From assembly GCA_021732415.1 (NCBI GenBank), contig JAKFVC010000108.1:1-53653 (forward strand): a stretch of DNA of 53,653 nt. The letters are read 5' to 3'. The notes below the pieces were generated by a model. That model made no database searches. It was not told the origin of the DNA and was given only the letters and a program-made list of their open reading frames with translations. Each line of letters starts with the position of its first letter. The stretch's first letter is position 1. The translations under genes were made by a program, and so were the position numbers. This DNA is from Planctomycetaceae bacterium (GTDB taxonomy: Bacteria > Planctomycetota > Planctomycetia > Planctomycetales > Planctomycetaceae). Positions 8,739-16,894 of the stretch are shown piece by piece.

Positions 8739-9626
8739 TTAGGTTTTCTTGAGCTTGGGTATCACAGCCCGATTAACTGTGCCACCGTTTGTCGACCAGA
8801 AGCGCAAAGGGAACGACCATTCGTTTGAGTAAAAGTGAGGACTCAGTTTATTCCGACGTTCCGCAATAAACATCTCCGAGACGGGCAGCCCGTTGACCCT
8901 GAGGACATCCGCATACGCCAAGGCTTGCAGAACTTCTTGTTTGAAGTATTTGTCGCCGTCAACCAGCCCTTTGCAGCAACCGATCAGATCCTTCAATCCT
9001 GAATTTGGCGGCAACGAATCGATGGCTGCAAGTAGCGCATCAATCCATGGTGTGACCTTCAACGACTTTGGATCGGTGTACTTAAGCGGTAACGCTAAGT
9101 CGCACCATAGGTAACCCAGATCATACCGCTCGATTGTTCCGCCACGGAAAAGTTTGAGAAACAAATTTCTGGCGATTTCGATAAAACGAAGGCTTTTTCC
9201 TCTCCACGCTAAGAGCCGCGCCCGTGATTCATTGATGCCGCGCAAATAATTGTGTGATGCGAATTCTGAAACTCGGCCGTAGTTCTTCGTCACGGCAGCC
9301 GCGCAAAAGTTGGTCCACAGCGTGACTGCGGACTGATCCCCATACGCTTGGATCAGATCTTTGGTCGCTTGATCGCGGTCAACCTCGAAGTCGGGACGCA
9401 TCCCCAGCGATTCGGCGATCCAGCGAAGCTGTTCTTTGGCGGCTTTTGGAAGCTTTTTGTTGTCGACCCATCCAATCGCTTCATTGCCATATTCGGGATC
9501 GTAATCCCATGTGAAGTTTGCCAAGGCCGAAACCAGTTCGATGTCGATGCCGGAAGTCCCCGCCAAACTCTTTAGCTTTCGCCGTGCCGTATCAGTCTGA
9601 TTGCGTTCTTCAAAAGACTTGGCCAT
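8739..9626 (-). CDS. Hypothetical protein in an integron-like cassette (295 aa)
   Basis: I do not recognise the family. The 295-residue product (MAKSFEERNQTDTARR ... IPKLKKT) has no signal peptide or membrane segment and is probably cytoplasmic and helical. What stands out is the context. Reading leftwards, the core site GTTAGGC (9656-9650) precedes the ATG by only 23 nt, and the stop codon TAA overlaps an R''-type ACCTAAC (8744-8738). A gene starting just after a GTTRRRY core and ending inside RYYYAAC is the layout of an integron gene cassette. The base composition is more AT-rich than its neighbours, consistent with transfer. Confidence 0.75.
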   Translation of the reverse strand: MAKSFEERNQTDTARRKLKSLAGTSGIDIELVSALANFTWDYDPEYGNEAIGWVDNKKLPKAAKEQLRWIAESLGMRPDFEVDRDQATKDLIQAYGDQSAVTLWTNFCAAAVTKNYGRVSEFASHNYLRGINESRARLLAWRGKSLRFIEIARNLFLKLFRGGTIERYDLGYLWCDLALPLKYTDPKSLKVTPWIDALLAAIDSLPPNSGLKDLIGCCKGLVDGDKYFKQEVLQALAYADVLRVNGLPVSEMFIAERRNKLSPHFYSNEWSFPLRFWSTNGGTVNRAVIPKLKKT

Positions 9627-9649
9627 TAAACACCATCGAATTTGTTATA

Positions 9650-10009
9650 GCCTAACGCCCAGGTTACCCCGCGTTGTGCCGCTGGGTGGCACAGGTTGCT
9701 CCGCAACCTGGGTCTACAAGAAGCAATTGATCGGCGTCATAATTCCCTTCCAGCAGCGATGTTTCCCGTCCCAATCCACACCAATTATCGATCGAAGACT
9801 TCGCAGCAGGCCGGATCCCCCAAATACTTCGAGCAAACCCAGGTTACACAGCAAGCAGCCATTCCGCCGGATACCAAATTCCCTGGAGAGATGCTCAACG
9901 ACGATCAATTGCTTCCTGTAAACCCAGGTTGCAAAAGCAACCTGGGCTACCCCGCTCACACTGCGGCCATGGATCGGCTACGCGAGTTTCCAACCCACTT
10001 GTGTTAGGC
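9650..10009 (-). repeat. attC-like recombination site, apparently interrupted by a palindromic element
   Basis: Read leftwards, the region begins with GCCTAAC (10009-10003), 2 nt after the stop of the 94-aa gene, and ends GGTAACCTGGGCGTTAGGC at 9650. The outer 7-mers are perfect inverted repeats and fit R'' (RYYYAAC) and R' (GTTRRRY) of integron attC sites. The last 28 bases match the end of the second attC-like site (10302-10389) with one difference. At 360 bp it is far too long for an attC, but removing the palindrome at 9691-9948 leaves about 102 bp, a normal size. Pairing of the inner L boxes is only approximate. Confidence 0.55.
9691..9948. repeat. Long-armed palindromic element (about 258 bp)
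   Basis: Bases 9691-9733 and 9902-9948 are inverted repeats with few mismatches (shared GAAGCAATTGATCG). Each arm contains its own small hairpin built from CAGGTTGC/GCAACCTG. The central ~170 bp contains no gene. The layout resembles a non-autonomous, MITE-like element. The motif GGTGGCACAGGTT at its left edge recurs in the hairpin at 38350-38379. Confidence 0.65.
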
Positions 10010-10011
10010 AC

Positions 10012-10296
10012 TTAGCGGGCAATGACGATGGCCTTCGTACCATGGAAGCCACAAGCTTGGCAAGCAGCTTCGCGTTTGTTTTCCCAGGTTGAAGTGGATG
10101 CACACCGAGCACAGGGTTTGTCGTCGGTTGGGTAGCCGTGACAAACGAGACATTGACGCATTAACCGTGTACGTGTCGCATTTTTGACCAATGCCGCAAG
10201 ACAAAGTGGACAATGACGCTTTCCACGGCGAAGTTTCGAGTCAGAGTACTCACCGTTTTGAGGCGGCCATTTTCTCGATTCGTCGTCGCGTTCCAT
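10012..10296 (-). CDS. Small zinc-ribbon-like protein in an integron-like cassette (94 aa)
   Basis: The product is 94 residues from ATG 10296, chosen because it follows the GTTAGGC core by 5 nt, as cassette genes do, and because the frame upstream of it runs through the attC itself. It carries four CxxC pairs (CPLC, CLVC, CARC, CQAC) spread over about 60 residues, the pattern of a double zinc ribbon. Such small proteins often bind nucleic acid or protein partners, but no family is recognised. The stop codon is 2 nt from the next R'' motif, so almost no spacer exists between gene and recombination sites. No conventional ribosome binding site is visible, which is common for cassette genes. Confidence 0.7.
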   Translation of the reverse strand: MERDDESRKWPPQNGEYSDSKLRRGKRHCPLCLAALVKNATRTRLMRQCLVCHGYPTDDKPCARCASTSTWENKREAACQACGFHGTKAIVIAR

Positions 10297-10301
10297 GAAC
10301 T

Positions 10302-10389
10302 GCCTAACGCCCAGGTTAACCCGCGTTGTGACGCGCGAGCGACATTGATTACACCCCAAACCCGCCCGCGGCACAATGTCGGGTTGAAC
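10302..10389 (-). repeat. attC-like recombination site (about 88 bp)
   Basis: Read leftwards, the site starts GTTCAACCCGACATTGTG and ends CGGGTTAACCTGGGCGTTAGGC. The inner arms pair well: AACCCG...ATTGTG..CGCG at 10386-10368 against CGCG.CACAACGCGGGTT at 10335-10318, with an extra unpaired base as expected of attC stems. The end (L' box, 5-nt spacer TGGGC, core GTTAGGC) follows the attC pattern. A perfect R'' partner 7-12 nt further out is not evident; an IS110-type element starts about there and may have replaced it. Confidence 0.6.
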
Positions 10390-10519
10390 CGATTGATACT
10401 CATCATGGCCTCCTGTTGGGGGAGGCTGTCCTTAAGTTGTCATGATGCCCGCAGGCTCACACGGTGGGATTGTGGTCTCACCGGTAAACGGGATCAACCA
10501 CCTGACCAACAGGAGACCG

Positions 10520-10906
10520 ATGATGAGATTGTATCAACAGCAGCATCCATACTACTGCGGAGTCGACCTGCATGCCAGAACAATGCACGTCTGTGTCGTC
10601 GATGACAGCGGACTGACCCGCGAGCACGTCAACCTGCCCTGCGATCCCGGACGTTTTCTCCAGATCGTCGAACCCTATCGTGAACGGCTCGTCGTGTCGT
10701 GTGAGTGTCTGTTTGCCTGGTACTGGCTGGCCGATCTGTGCCGCCAGCACAAGATTACCTTCGTCCTGGGCCATGCGCTGTACATGAAGGCGATTCACGG
10801 TGGCAAGGCCAAGGCGCTGTTGATTCTCGCCGCGCGGGTGGGGCGTACCGTCTATTGGATGCTGAAGCGGAAAGAAGCGTTTGACGCGGCCCGCTTCTGG
10901 AAGTAG
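10520..10906 (+). pseudogene. Internally deleted IS110-family transposase
   Basis: From ATG 10520, preceded by AGGAG at 10511-10515, the product begins YYCGVDLHARTMHVCVVD, the N-terminal DEDD-transposase signature of IS110-family elements (first Asp in GVDLH), and continues through YWLADLCRQHKITFVLGHALYMKAIHGGKAK. It then jumps directly to ALLILAARVGRTVYWMLKRKEAFDAARFWK and a stop, which is the C-terminal end of such proteins. The result is 128 residues against roughly 330-420 for intact relatives. The middle and the serine-containing C-terminal catalytic part are missing. The frame is kept across the deletion, but the enzyme cannot be active. Confidence 0.8.
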
Positions 10907-10943
10907 GAGTTTTGATTGCAAGCTGATTCAGTCGGCGCACGTT

Positions 10944-11062
10944 TGCGCAGCTGTGAGAGTCTGAGGGTGTGAGAGTAACGGGGTGACATCGAGATTCCGC
11001 GTTCGGAACAGTCATCACCCGCATACTCCCCCACTCCGATACTCTCACACACTCACCCTGCG
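10944..11062. repeat. Dispersed palindromic repeat family, copy A (divergent)
   Basis: GAGAGTCTGAGGGTGTGAGAG at the left is mirrored by CGATACTCTCACACACTCAC at the right. The same inward-facing 'GAGAGTATGAGGGTG ... CTCTCATACCCTC' arms occur at 16687-16847, 22606-22780 and 44056-44230. This copy has a different centre and lies between the transposase stump and the truncated actB. Confidence 0.65.
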
Positions 11063-11093
11063 CAATCGATTGGTTCCGGCGCAATCGGCAGAC

Positions 11094-11534
11094 TCAGCTG
11101 CCGGGCTCGGTTCTCAGGGGATGTTCCGGATTGCCTTCAATCTTCGTAGGCCGCCCCATGTGGCTCTCGGCCAGAATGCCGTACCCATATCCGCAGCGCG
11201 GCATGGCCGTCGCGTAGAACTGCGGTTTCCCCGGGATCACGTTTTCGGGGGAACGCACATAAGGGACAATCTGCTCTTCCGGAGACCGCGTGCACCCAGT
11301 CACACCCGCCAGGGCCAGCGAGGCCGCCATCAGCTTCAAAAATCGGCGACGCCCGATCGGATCGTCCCACACGGCCAGTTGGCTTGGGAATTCACGCTGC
11401 AGATAGGTTTCAAACTCAGGCGCTGCGGCGGCCTCTTCCAGACTGCGCCAGAACTGATGCTGCCCAAAGTCGGCCAGGCGCTGCCGGGTAGCACGGATGT
11501 GGTCCAGGTCGGAAGTGGCTACTGGGTTGCTCAT
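11094..11534 (-). pseudogene. actB: Truncated ActB (alternative complex III iron-sulfur/molybdopterin-type subunit)
   Basis: From ATG 11534, which overlaps the actA stop as ATGA, the product runs 146 residues: an N-terminal cytoplasmic leader, then a twin-arginine-like GRRRFLKLMAASLALAGVTGC, then EEQIVPYVRSPENVIPGK and GRPTKIEGNPEHPL. This is the start of ActB, which in alternative complex III is about 1000 residues with a molybdopterin-oxidoreductase-like part and Fe-S clusters. After GNPEHP the sequence diverges and stops. Repeat DNA and an IS110 stump follow at once, so the operon was probably cut by rearrangement. No actC-F genes are in this window. The fragment cannot carry the Fe-S domain. 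Confidence 0.8.
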
Positions 11535-12304
11535 CGGTGACACACCACGCAATCTGTCAATTGCCGCGTCACAATTCCATACTTTGCAACGAGGTCGGGA
11601 CCGGAAGCCGGCGTCTCGGCAGAAAGTCGATGAACAGAGTCTCCGGCGCTGTGGTGCGCGGCAGGTTGATCGTGAAGCCCCTGCTGCGTGGCAGATGCGG
11701 TTCCTATGGTGGGTTGGAGAGAGACGCCACCGAGAGTCATCTGGTTGCGACCAAATCGGAAGAGATCGTCAGTTGACCGTACCGCCAGTTCGGGATGCCG
11801 ATGGCACTCGACACACCAATCCATGTGCAACGAGGCGGTTCGGTGCATCAGCGGCATCTCATCGACGCGTCCGTGGCAACTCTCACAGCCGATGCCCTTC
11901 GCAACGTGGATCTGGTGATTGAAGTACACAAAATCGGGCAGGTCGTGTACCCGGGTCCAACGCAGGGGTTCGCCGGTACGCAAGCTGTCACGAACGGGTC
12001 GCAGCACCTCCGCATCGGGCCAGATCTGCGAGTGGCACCCCATACAGATCTCAGTCGACGGAATCCCGGCCGAGGCAGACCTTTCGGCGTCCGAGTGGCA
12101 ATAACGGCAATCGAGGCCCAAGTCACGCACATGATGCTGATGGCTGAACGGGACTGGTTGTTCGCGAACCACGTTCACCTGAGTGACATAGGAGGAACGG
12201 ACAAACGCACCCATGGCCAACGCGAGACCGGCGATGATAAAGATTGCGCCAAAGATGGAAACTTTGGCGAGAATGTTCATGCTGGGATGGAAGATTTGCG
12301 CCAT
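11531..12304 (-). CDS. actA: ActA, pentahaem cytochrome c subunit of alternative complex III
   Basis: A 257-residue protein beginning MAQIFHPSMNILAKVSIFGAIF, with one N-terminal membrane anchor (about residues 13-35). Five haem c motifs are visible: CRYCH, CMGCH, CESCH, CVECH and, at the very end, CVVCH. Additional His residues (FSHQHH, YFNHQIH) fit axial ligands. This matches ActA, which passes electrons within alternative complex III, a quinol:cytochrome c (or oxidase) oxidoreductase, on the periplasmic side. It should be first in an actABCDEF operon, but here the second gene is broken, so the product is probably an orphan. Another complete operon might exist elsewhere in the genome. Confidence 0.9.
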   Translation of the reverse strand: MAQIFHPSMNILAKVSIFGAIFIIAGLALAMGAFVRSSYVTQVNVVREQPVPFSHQHHVRDLGLDCRYCHSDAERSASAGIPSTEICMGCHSQIWPDAEVLRPVRDSLRTGEPLRWTRVHDLPDFVYFNHQIHVAKGIGCESCHGRVDEMPLMHRTASLHMDWCVECHRHPELAVRSTDDLFRFGRNQMTLGGVSLQPTIGTASATQQGLHDQPAAHHSAGDSVHRLSAETPASGPDLVAKYGIVTRQLTDCVVCHR

Positions 12305-12576
12305 GGACGGAATCCATTGCAGAGCACCACTTCTTCACCAATATCTCGGGGTAAAAGAAGCCGCCGGCCCTCGACAATTCTCGTCATCGCGTGAAGCTGA
12401 GCCGCATTTTTCGTGCCGGGTAATTTCTCATGCCGGCTATAGAGTGGGAACGACGAATCCCCTCAACAATCCGCAATGCGATCGTCGGTGTTGTCAGATT
12501 ATTTCAGGAGTACTGATCTGCCAGAGCGCAGGTTGACCTCAGGCAGTTCATTCGCCGCAGCCCGATCCCGCACTTT

Positions 12577-12861
12577 TCAGTGCAGAGCTGTTTGGAAATC
12601 GACGTGGGCGAAACCGCTCAGTTCCAGTTCGCAACTATGTTTGGCGACCGCCAGGCGGCGTTCGGCCCCCTCGATCGAGTCGAATCTCAGTGCCGATTTT
12701 TCATCACTCACCAGGATCAGATGTCCGTCGCGATCTGCCGCAACGAATTGCGGCTGGTCGGAGCCACTGAAGGCGATGATGTACCTGTATAAGTCAGGAA
12801 CCGCCGGGTTAGTCGCCTCCGCGACTTGGTGCGGAATGATTCGAAAGCCTTGACTCCCCAT
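12577..12861 (-). CDS. Small hypothetical protein (94 aa)
   Basis: I do not recognise it. From ATG 12861 (an ATG two codons upstream at 12867 is also possible) the product is MGSQGFRIIPHQVAEAT ... DFQTALH, cytoplasmic in appearance. A stretch DGHLILVSDEKSALRFDSIEGAERRLAVA looks like a beta-strand followed by a helix. Composition and the uninterrupted frame favour coding. The 290 bp upstream (12868-13153) contain no gene that I can support. Downstream, 270 bp separate it from actA and must hold the actA promoter. Confidence 0.5.
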   Translation of the reverse strand: MGSQGFRIIPHQVAEATNPAVPDLYRYIIAFSGSDQPQFVAADRDGHLILVSDEKSALRFDSIEGAERRLAVAKHSCELELSGFAHVDFQTALH

Positions 12862-13153
12862 GATCACTCCTTAAGCAAAATGGACAAACTATAGACTTCG
12901 GATGATTAGACGCTTCCAATCCACGATCTCACTCGCGCGATGGCGTCCGGGCTCGACTTCAGAGCCCACGGCTTATTGATAACGCGAAAAACGTGCCTTT
13001 GAAAAATATTATCCAATGGCCACTTGTTGGGTGCCGCTCACATCATCCCGTTTTCGTCCGTGTGCTCGTCCTGGCTGGGCGGAACATAAGCGTCGGCCGT
13101 TTACTCCGAGATATGGGGCGCTGACGCCATACCGGAATGCGCACTAGAAACTT

Positions 13154-15049
13154 TCACGGCAATACCTGGGCCGACACTCGCGAGGGGAGTTTCTGCGACC
13201 GATACACGCGCTGCGTTGCTGCTTGAAAGTCGGACGCTTTCGCGGTCAAGGTGTCGACGAAAGATTGTGGATTGCGGTCCACGAGCGGAAACCAGCTGCT
13301 CTGGACCTGCACCATGATGCGGTGTCCCTTTTGAAACGTGTGACAGACGTCGGGCAGCCTAAATTTGACCGCGGCCGGTTGGCCAGGAATGAACGGCTCT
13401 GGCTTTTGGAAGCTGTTGCGGAATCTGCCGCGCATGACTTCCCCGCGCACCAGTTGCTGGTAGCCCCCCAGGCGCACGCCGGTCGGGTTCGGAGTCGGAT
13501 CGGGATAAGCGTTGGGATAGACGTCGATCAGCTTGACAATCCAATCCGCATCGGTCCCCGTCGTCGAGACATGCAAGTCGGCGATGATCGGCCCCGCGAG
13601 CGTCACGTCCTGTTGTAAGACGTCCGTCTCGTAGACCAGGACGTCGGGCCGGCGTGACGCGAAACGCTGGTCGGCACAGGGATACTCGGTCTGCATGCCA
13701 CTGCCGGTCCGGTCGATGTAGGGCACCGGCCGGGAAGGGTCGCTGACATATTCGTCGAAGCCGGTCTCAGCCGTGCTGGCTTCCGCGGCCAGTCGACCAT
13801 CGGCTTGGAAATGGAGCGTCAGCGGCTGCGTATTCGGCGGTGGCCATGTGGAAAACTCGCGCCATTTGTTGCTTCCCGTTTCGAAGATCCATGCTTTGGG
13901 GGGCTGGAATGTCCCTTTGCCCTTGAGATGAAACTCAAAGAACGGCAGCTCAATTTTCTCGCGGTAGAAGACGGCCGTCTCTGCACCAAACGACACATCA
14001 CCCAGTGCGGCGCCGTTGGATTGTCCGCCATTCCAGCCGCCGTGGATCCAAGGCCCGATGACCACGAAGTGATTCGCGCGGGAGTCGGCGGCGAGTTGCC
14101 GGTGCGTCTCGAGCGTTCCATAAAGATTCTCCGCGTCGAACCACCCGCCCACCGTCATGACGGCCGGCTGGATGTTCTGCAGGTGCGGAAGCAGCGCGCG
14201 GGCCTGCCAGAACTCGTCGTAGGTGCCATGCTGCATGAGTTCGTGCCAGTATGGAACTCCCCCCTTGAAATACCTGGCATCAACGTTCGACAGCGGCCCC
14301 AGCCGCAGGAAGAAGTCATAGGCATCAGGCGTACCGTAATCGAATCTGCTGAAGTTCGGCTCTTTCATCAGTTGCGGTCGCGGCTTGCCAATCATCGGCA
14401 TGTAGTTAAACGCGTGGGCGAGAAACAGGGCGCCGTTGTGACGCCAATCGTCTCCCATGAACCAATCGACGATGGGTGCTTGTGGCGAAACAGCCTTAAT
14501 CGCCGGATGGGCGTCGATCATTCCGGCCGCGGCATAAAATCCGCGATACGAAGTGCCATAGAGGCCGACCTTGCCATTGTGATTAGAGAAATTCTTCAGC
14601 AGCCAGTCGATCGTGTCGTACGTGTCGCTGCTTTCGTCGATGTCTTGCGGCGCCTTCTTACGAGGGTTGTGAGGCCGCATGTTGACGAACGTCCCCTCCG
14701 ACATCCAGCGGCCGCGGACGTCCTGGATGACGAAAATGTATCCTTCCTTGGCGAGGTGCGGCAGCGGCGACGGGCCGGCCAGCGTGTTGGGATATTCATC
14801 GGGACCGTAGGGACGCAGCCCGGACTGCGTGCGGATCATGAGCAGCGGATACGTCTGCGTCGTGTCCCGCGGCGCATAGACCGCGGTGAAGAGCCGCGCC
14901 CCGTCCCGCATGGGGATCTGGTATTCATACTTGGCGTAGTGCGCCTTGATGTAGTCGATCCCCTGGGCGAACAGCTCAACCGGCAAGAACAGCAAAACGG
15001 CCGAGACGAAGATCGCGCGGGAAGTACAATTGGAATGATGCGGCAGCAT
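13154..15049 (-). CDS. CocE/NonD family serine hydrolase (X-Pro dipeptidyl-peptidase-like), secreted
   Basis: A 631-residue protein from ATG 15049, which gives the signal peptide MLPHHSNCTSRAIFVSAVLLFLPVELFAQG. The first half is the alpha/beta-hydrolase of the CocE/NonD family: IPMRDGARLFTAVYAPRD, GYIFVIQDVRGRWMSEG, and the nucleophile elbow GLYGTSYRG with Ser167. The C-terminal half is the jelly-roll typical of PepX_C (FRLPDVCHTFQKGHRIMVQVQSSWFP). Relatives hydrolyse acyl esters, acylated antibiotics or X-Pro peptides; the substrate cannot be told here. An upstream extension of the frame to 15217 runs into a palindrome and is not used. It is transcribed after the isochorismatase-like gene. 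Confidence 0.9.
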   Translation of the reverse strand: MLPHHSNCTSRAIFVSAVLLFLPVELFAQGIDYIKAHYAKYEYQIPMRDGARLFTAVYAPRDTTQTYPLLMIRTQSGLRPYGPDEYPNTLAGPSPLPHLAKEGYIFVIQDVRGRWMSEGTFVNMRPHNPRKKAPQDIDESSDTYDTIDWLLKNFSNHNGKVGLYGTSYRGFYAAAGMIDAHPAIKAVSPQAPIVDWFMGDDWRHNGALFLAHAFNYMPMIGKPRPQLMKEPNFSRFDYGTPDAYDFFLRLGPLSNVDARYFKGGVPYWHELMQHGTYDEFWQARALLPHLQNIQPAVMTVGGWFDAENLYGTLETHRQLAADSRANHFVVIGPWIHGGWNGGQSNGAALGDVSFGAETAVFYREKIELPFFEFHLKGKGTFQPPKAWIFETGSNKWREFSTWPPPNTQPLTLHFQADGRLAAEASTAETGFDEYVSDPSRPVPYIDRTGSGMQTEYPCADQRFASRRPDVLVYETDVLQQDVTLAGPIIADLHVSTTGTDADWIVKLIDVYPNAYPDPTPNPTGVRLGGYQQLVRGEVMRGRFRNSFQKPEPFIPGQPAAVKFRLPDVCHTFQKGHRIMVQVQSSWFPLVDRNPQSFVDTLTAKASDFQAATQRVYRSQKLPSRVSAQVLP

Positions 15050-15123
15050 GGCGGGCCAGTCTTTCAAGTCGGTTGAGGTCGAACAGACGCTGCGGTGGCA
15101 ATGAGTGCATTTCCAAGATTGGT

Positions 15124-15195
15124 GTAGCGGAATCTCGTTAGAGTTCCGCCCGGACGTCTGGAGACTATCGCGGAACTCTGACGAGATTCCGCTAC
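15124..15195. terminator. 26-bp inverted repeat between two minus-strand genes
   Basis: Arms 15124-15149 and 15170-15195 pair along 26 bp with a single G:U-type mismatch and a 20-nt loop. The hairpin lies 12 bp beyond the stop of the 15207-16667 gene and 75 bp before the CocE start, a good terminator position, although no U-run is present. It could also be a REP-type repeat. Confidence 0.55.
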
Positions 15196-15206
15196 CGAGA
15201 TTCTGC

Positions 15207-16667
15207 TCACGGGGCAACCTTGGACTTCTCTGCGGGCTCCTTTTCGATCGGACCGTCCGACCCGGCCACCACGTGTGTCAGATCCACGCTCAAGATCGAC
15301 GGACTCAAATACTGCTCGATGTGTTCGACGACAATTTCGGTGCCGCGGGTGTGACTGACATGCGGCGGCTGGCGTGGGTCATACAGGGCATCGGTCAGGT
15401 CGCGCGCCAGGACGACGTTCATCCCCACCCGCACCATCTGACGGATGCCGAACGATCGATTCACAATACAGTAATTTGTATGTACGCCCATCAGCACCAG
15501 GTTCTTGATCCCTTCTTGCTGGCAGAAGTTATATATCTCCTGGCCGCTGTCGCTGATGCCATCGAAGCCCGTGATGCTGAGACCCGCATGTTGCCGGGTG
15601 TGAAAACGGACCACAGGGCCGAGTACGGCATCGTCGCAGTCGAGTTCCGTATCGACAGGGAGTGTTGCCGGCTCGATTTTCGGGTCGCGAACACACCTGC
15701 GTTCAATCGGCACCGGCGACTGTGCCGGCTTGGCCTGCTCGATGCGCGTGCGGAACAGTGTGCCGGCATAGACATTCATAGTCTCGCTGGGGGCATGAAT
15801 AATCATGACGCCGCGGTCGCGAGCCGCCGTCAACACCTGATTCATCCGCGGAGCCATGACGCCAACGCGCTGGGCGGCGATCTTGCAGTGATGGTCGTCC
15901 CACATATCGCAGACGATGATGGCCGTCTCGGCCACTTGCCACTCAACTTGCCGCTCCACGACTTTCAGAGCATCACGGCCGCCGACAGCCTCGTTACGCC
16001 GCTCGCGGACATTCAGCCGCAACGTGCCCGGCACCTTCGGACGATTCTGAACCGCCGGCGGGGTCTTCAACACCGCTTCCAAATCAACCAGCGTCGCGGC
16101 AAATGACTTCTTATTGTTTCCCTGGAATAGTTGATCGGGGCCGGCAGCGCCGATCAGAATGGCCTTTTCCACGTTGAAGAACTTGCCGCTGGCATACTGA
16201 CTGGTTCCGAGTCCTGCAATTACCAGCGCTGTATTGTCAACCAGGATGACCGACTTGCCGTCGCTGGTGTTCTCGATCAAGCGCACCTTTTTGGAATATC
16301 CGACCAACCCCGTGGTGGGCTGATAGCCATAGGCCGCGTCGAAGCTGACTTGCTCGAGCGGTTTGCGTTCGAGTTCGGCGAGCTGATCTTTGAGCACCGG
16401 GACGAGCTTTTCCTGGCTCTTGTCCCCCTGGTACTGTTCAATCCGTTGTCGCAAACCGGCAATGCTGGTCAATCGCCGTCGCTTCTGCTCGATGAGGTAC
16501 AGCATCACTGGTTTCGATGCGGTATTCTTGATGGTCGGATCGGCCGCAGCGGCCTGGCGAGCCACCACCGCATCGGCTTGAAGTTTTTCCAATTCACTAA
16601 CGGGTTTCTCCTGTGCGAGCATCGGACCGCACGATACCAACACCACCAACCAGGCAATCAGTCGCAT
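15207..16667 (-). CDS. Secreted isochorismatase-family (cysteine hydrolase) protein with long N-terminal extension
   Basis: A 486-residue protein from ATG 16667, with signal peptide MRLIAWLVVLVSCGPMLAQ. Residues ~20-240 are an uncharacterised helical region followed by a beta-rich part (KPVMLYLIEQKRRRL, VSFDAAYGYQPTTGLVGYSK). From ~245 comes an isochorismatase-like hydrolase: AIIVCDMWDDHHC gives the first catalytic Asp, MIIHAPSETM follows, and GVHTNYCIVNRSFG carries the expected nucleophilic Cys. The family includes nicotinamidases and amidases; the substrate is unknown. The frame extends upstream to 16823 through repeat copy B, so that part is rejected. Confidence 0.85.
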   Translation of the reverse strand: MRLIAWLVVLVSCGPMLAQEKPVSELEKLQADAVVARQAAAADPTIKNTASKPVMLYLIEQKRRRLTSIAGLRQRIEQYQGDKSQEKLVPVLKDQLAELERKPLEQVSFDAAYGYQPTTGLVGYSKKVRLIENTSDGKSVILVDNTALVIAGLGTSQYASGKFFNVEKAILIGAAGPDQLFQGNNKKSFAATLVDLEAVLKTPPAVQNRPKVPGTLRLNVRERRNEAVGGRDALKVVERQVEWQVAETAIIVCDMWDDHHCKIAAQRVGVMAPRMNQVLTAARDRGVMIIHAPSETMNVYAGTLFRTRIEQAKPAQSPVPIERRCVRDPKIEPATLPVDTELDCDDAVLGPVVRFHTRQHAGLSITGFDGISDSGQEIYNFCQQEGIKNLVLMGVHTNYCIVNRSFGIRQMVRVGMNVVLARDLTDALYDPRQPPHVSHTRGTEIVVEHIEQYLSPSILSVDLTHVVAGSDGPIEKEPAEKSKVAP

Positions 16668-16686
16668 GCTTGTTCCCCTTGTGGGA

Positions 16687-16847
16687 TAGAGCGGTTCACT
16701 TGATGTTTGCGCCGTCACATTCGTTTGAGAGTATGAGGGTGCGAGAGTAACGGAGTAAGAGGGCACCCAGGATTCGATTGGACATTTCTTTACTCTCATA
16801 CGCTCACACTCTGGCACTCTCACACTTTTTGCCGAAGCGCTATCGCG
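16687..16847. repeat. Dispersed palindromic repeat family, copy B
   Basis: Begins TAGAGCGGTTCACTTGA and ends with GCCGAAGCGCTATCGC. Inside, the arms GAGAGTATGAGGGTGCGAGAG and CTCTCATACGCTCACACTC face each other around TTCGATTGGACATTTC. The same order of blocks is seen in copies C (22606-22780) and D (44056-44230). Confidence 0.8.
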
Positions 16848-16894
16848 TGTCGGACTTGGTAATGAAGATAACAGGCTGGAAGCCTATCCCTCAA

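Noticed and set aside
8694-8744. Short complete attC at the end of the 295-aa gene (ACCTAAC to GTTGAGC)
   Set aside because: The two outer motifs fit, but 51 bp is short and the inner bases do not form a stem, so only the R'' motif overlapping the stop is reported.
10930-11090. Possible CRISPR array suggested by repeated GTGTGAGAG-like words
   Set aside because: The words are arranged as facing inverted arms, not as regularly spaced direct repeats with unique spacers, and no cas gene is present.
13805-15076. 423-codon open frame on the plus strand opposite the CocE-type hydrolase
   Set aside because: Shadow of a well-supported gene; Arg/Val-rich, with no motif or start signal.
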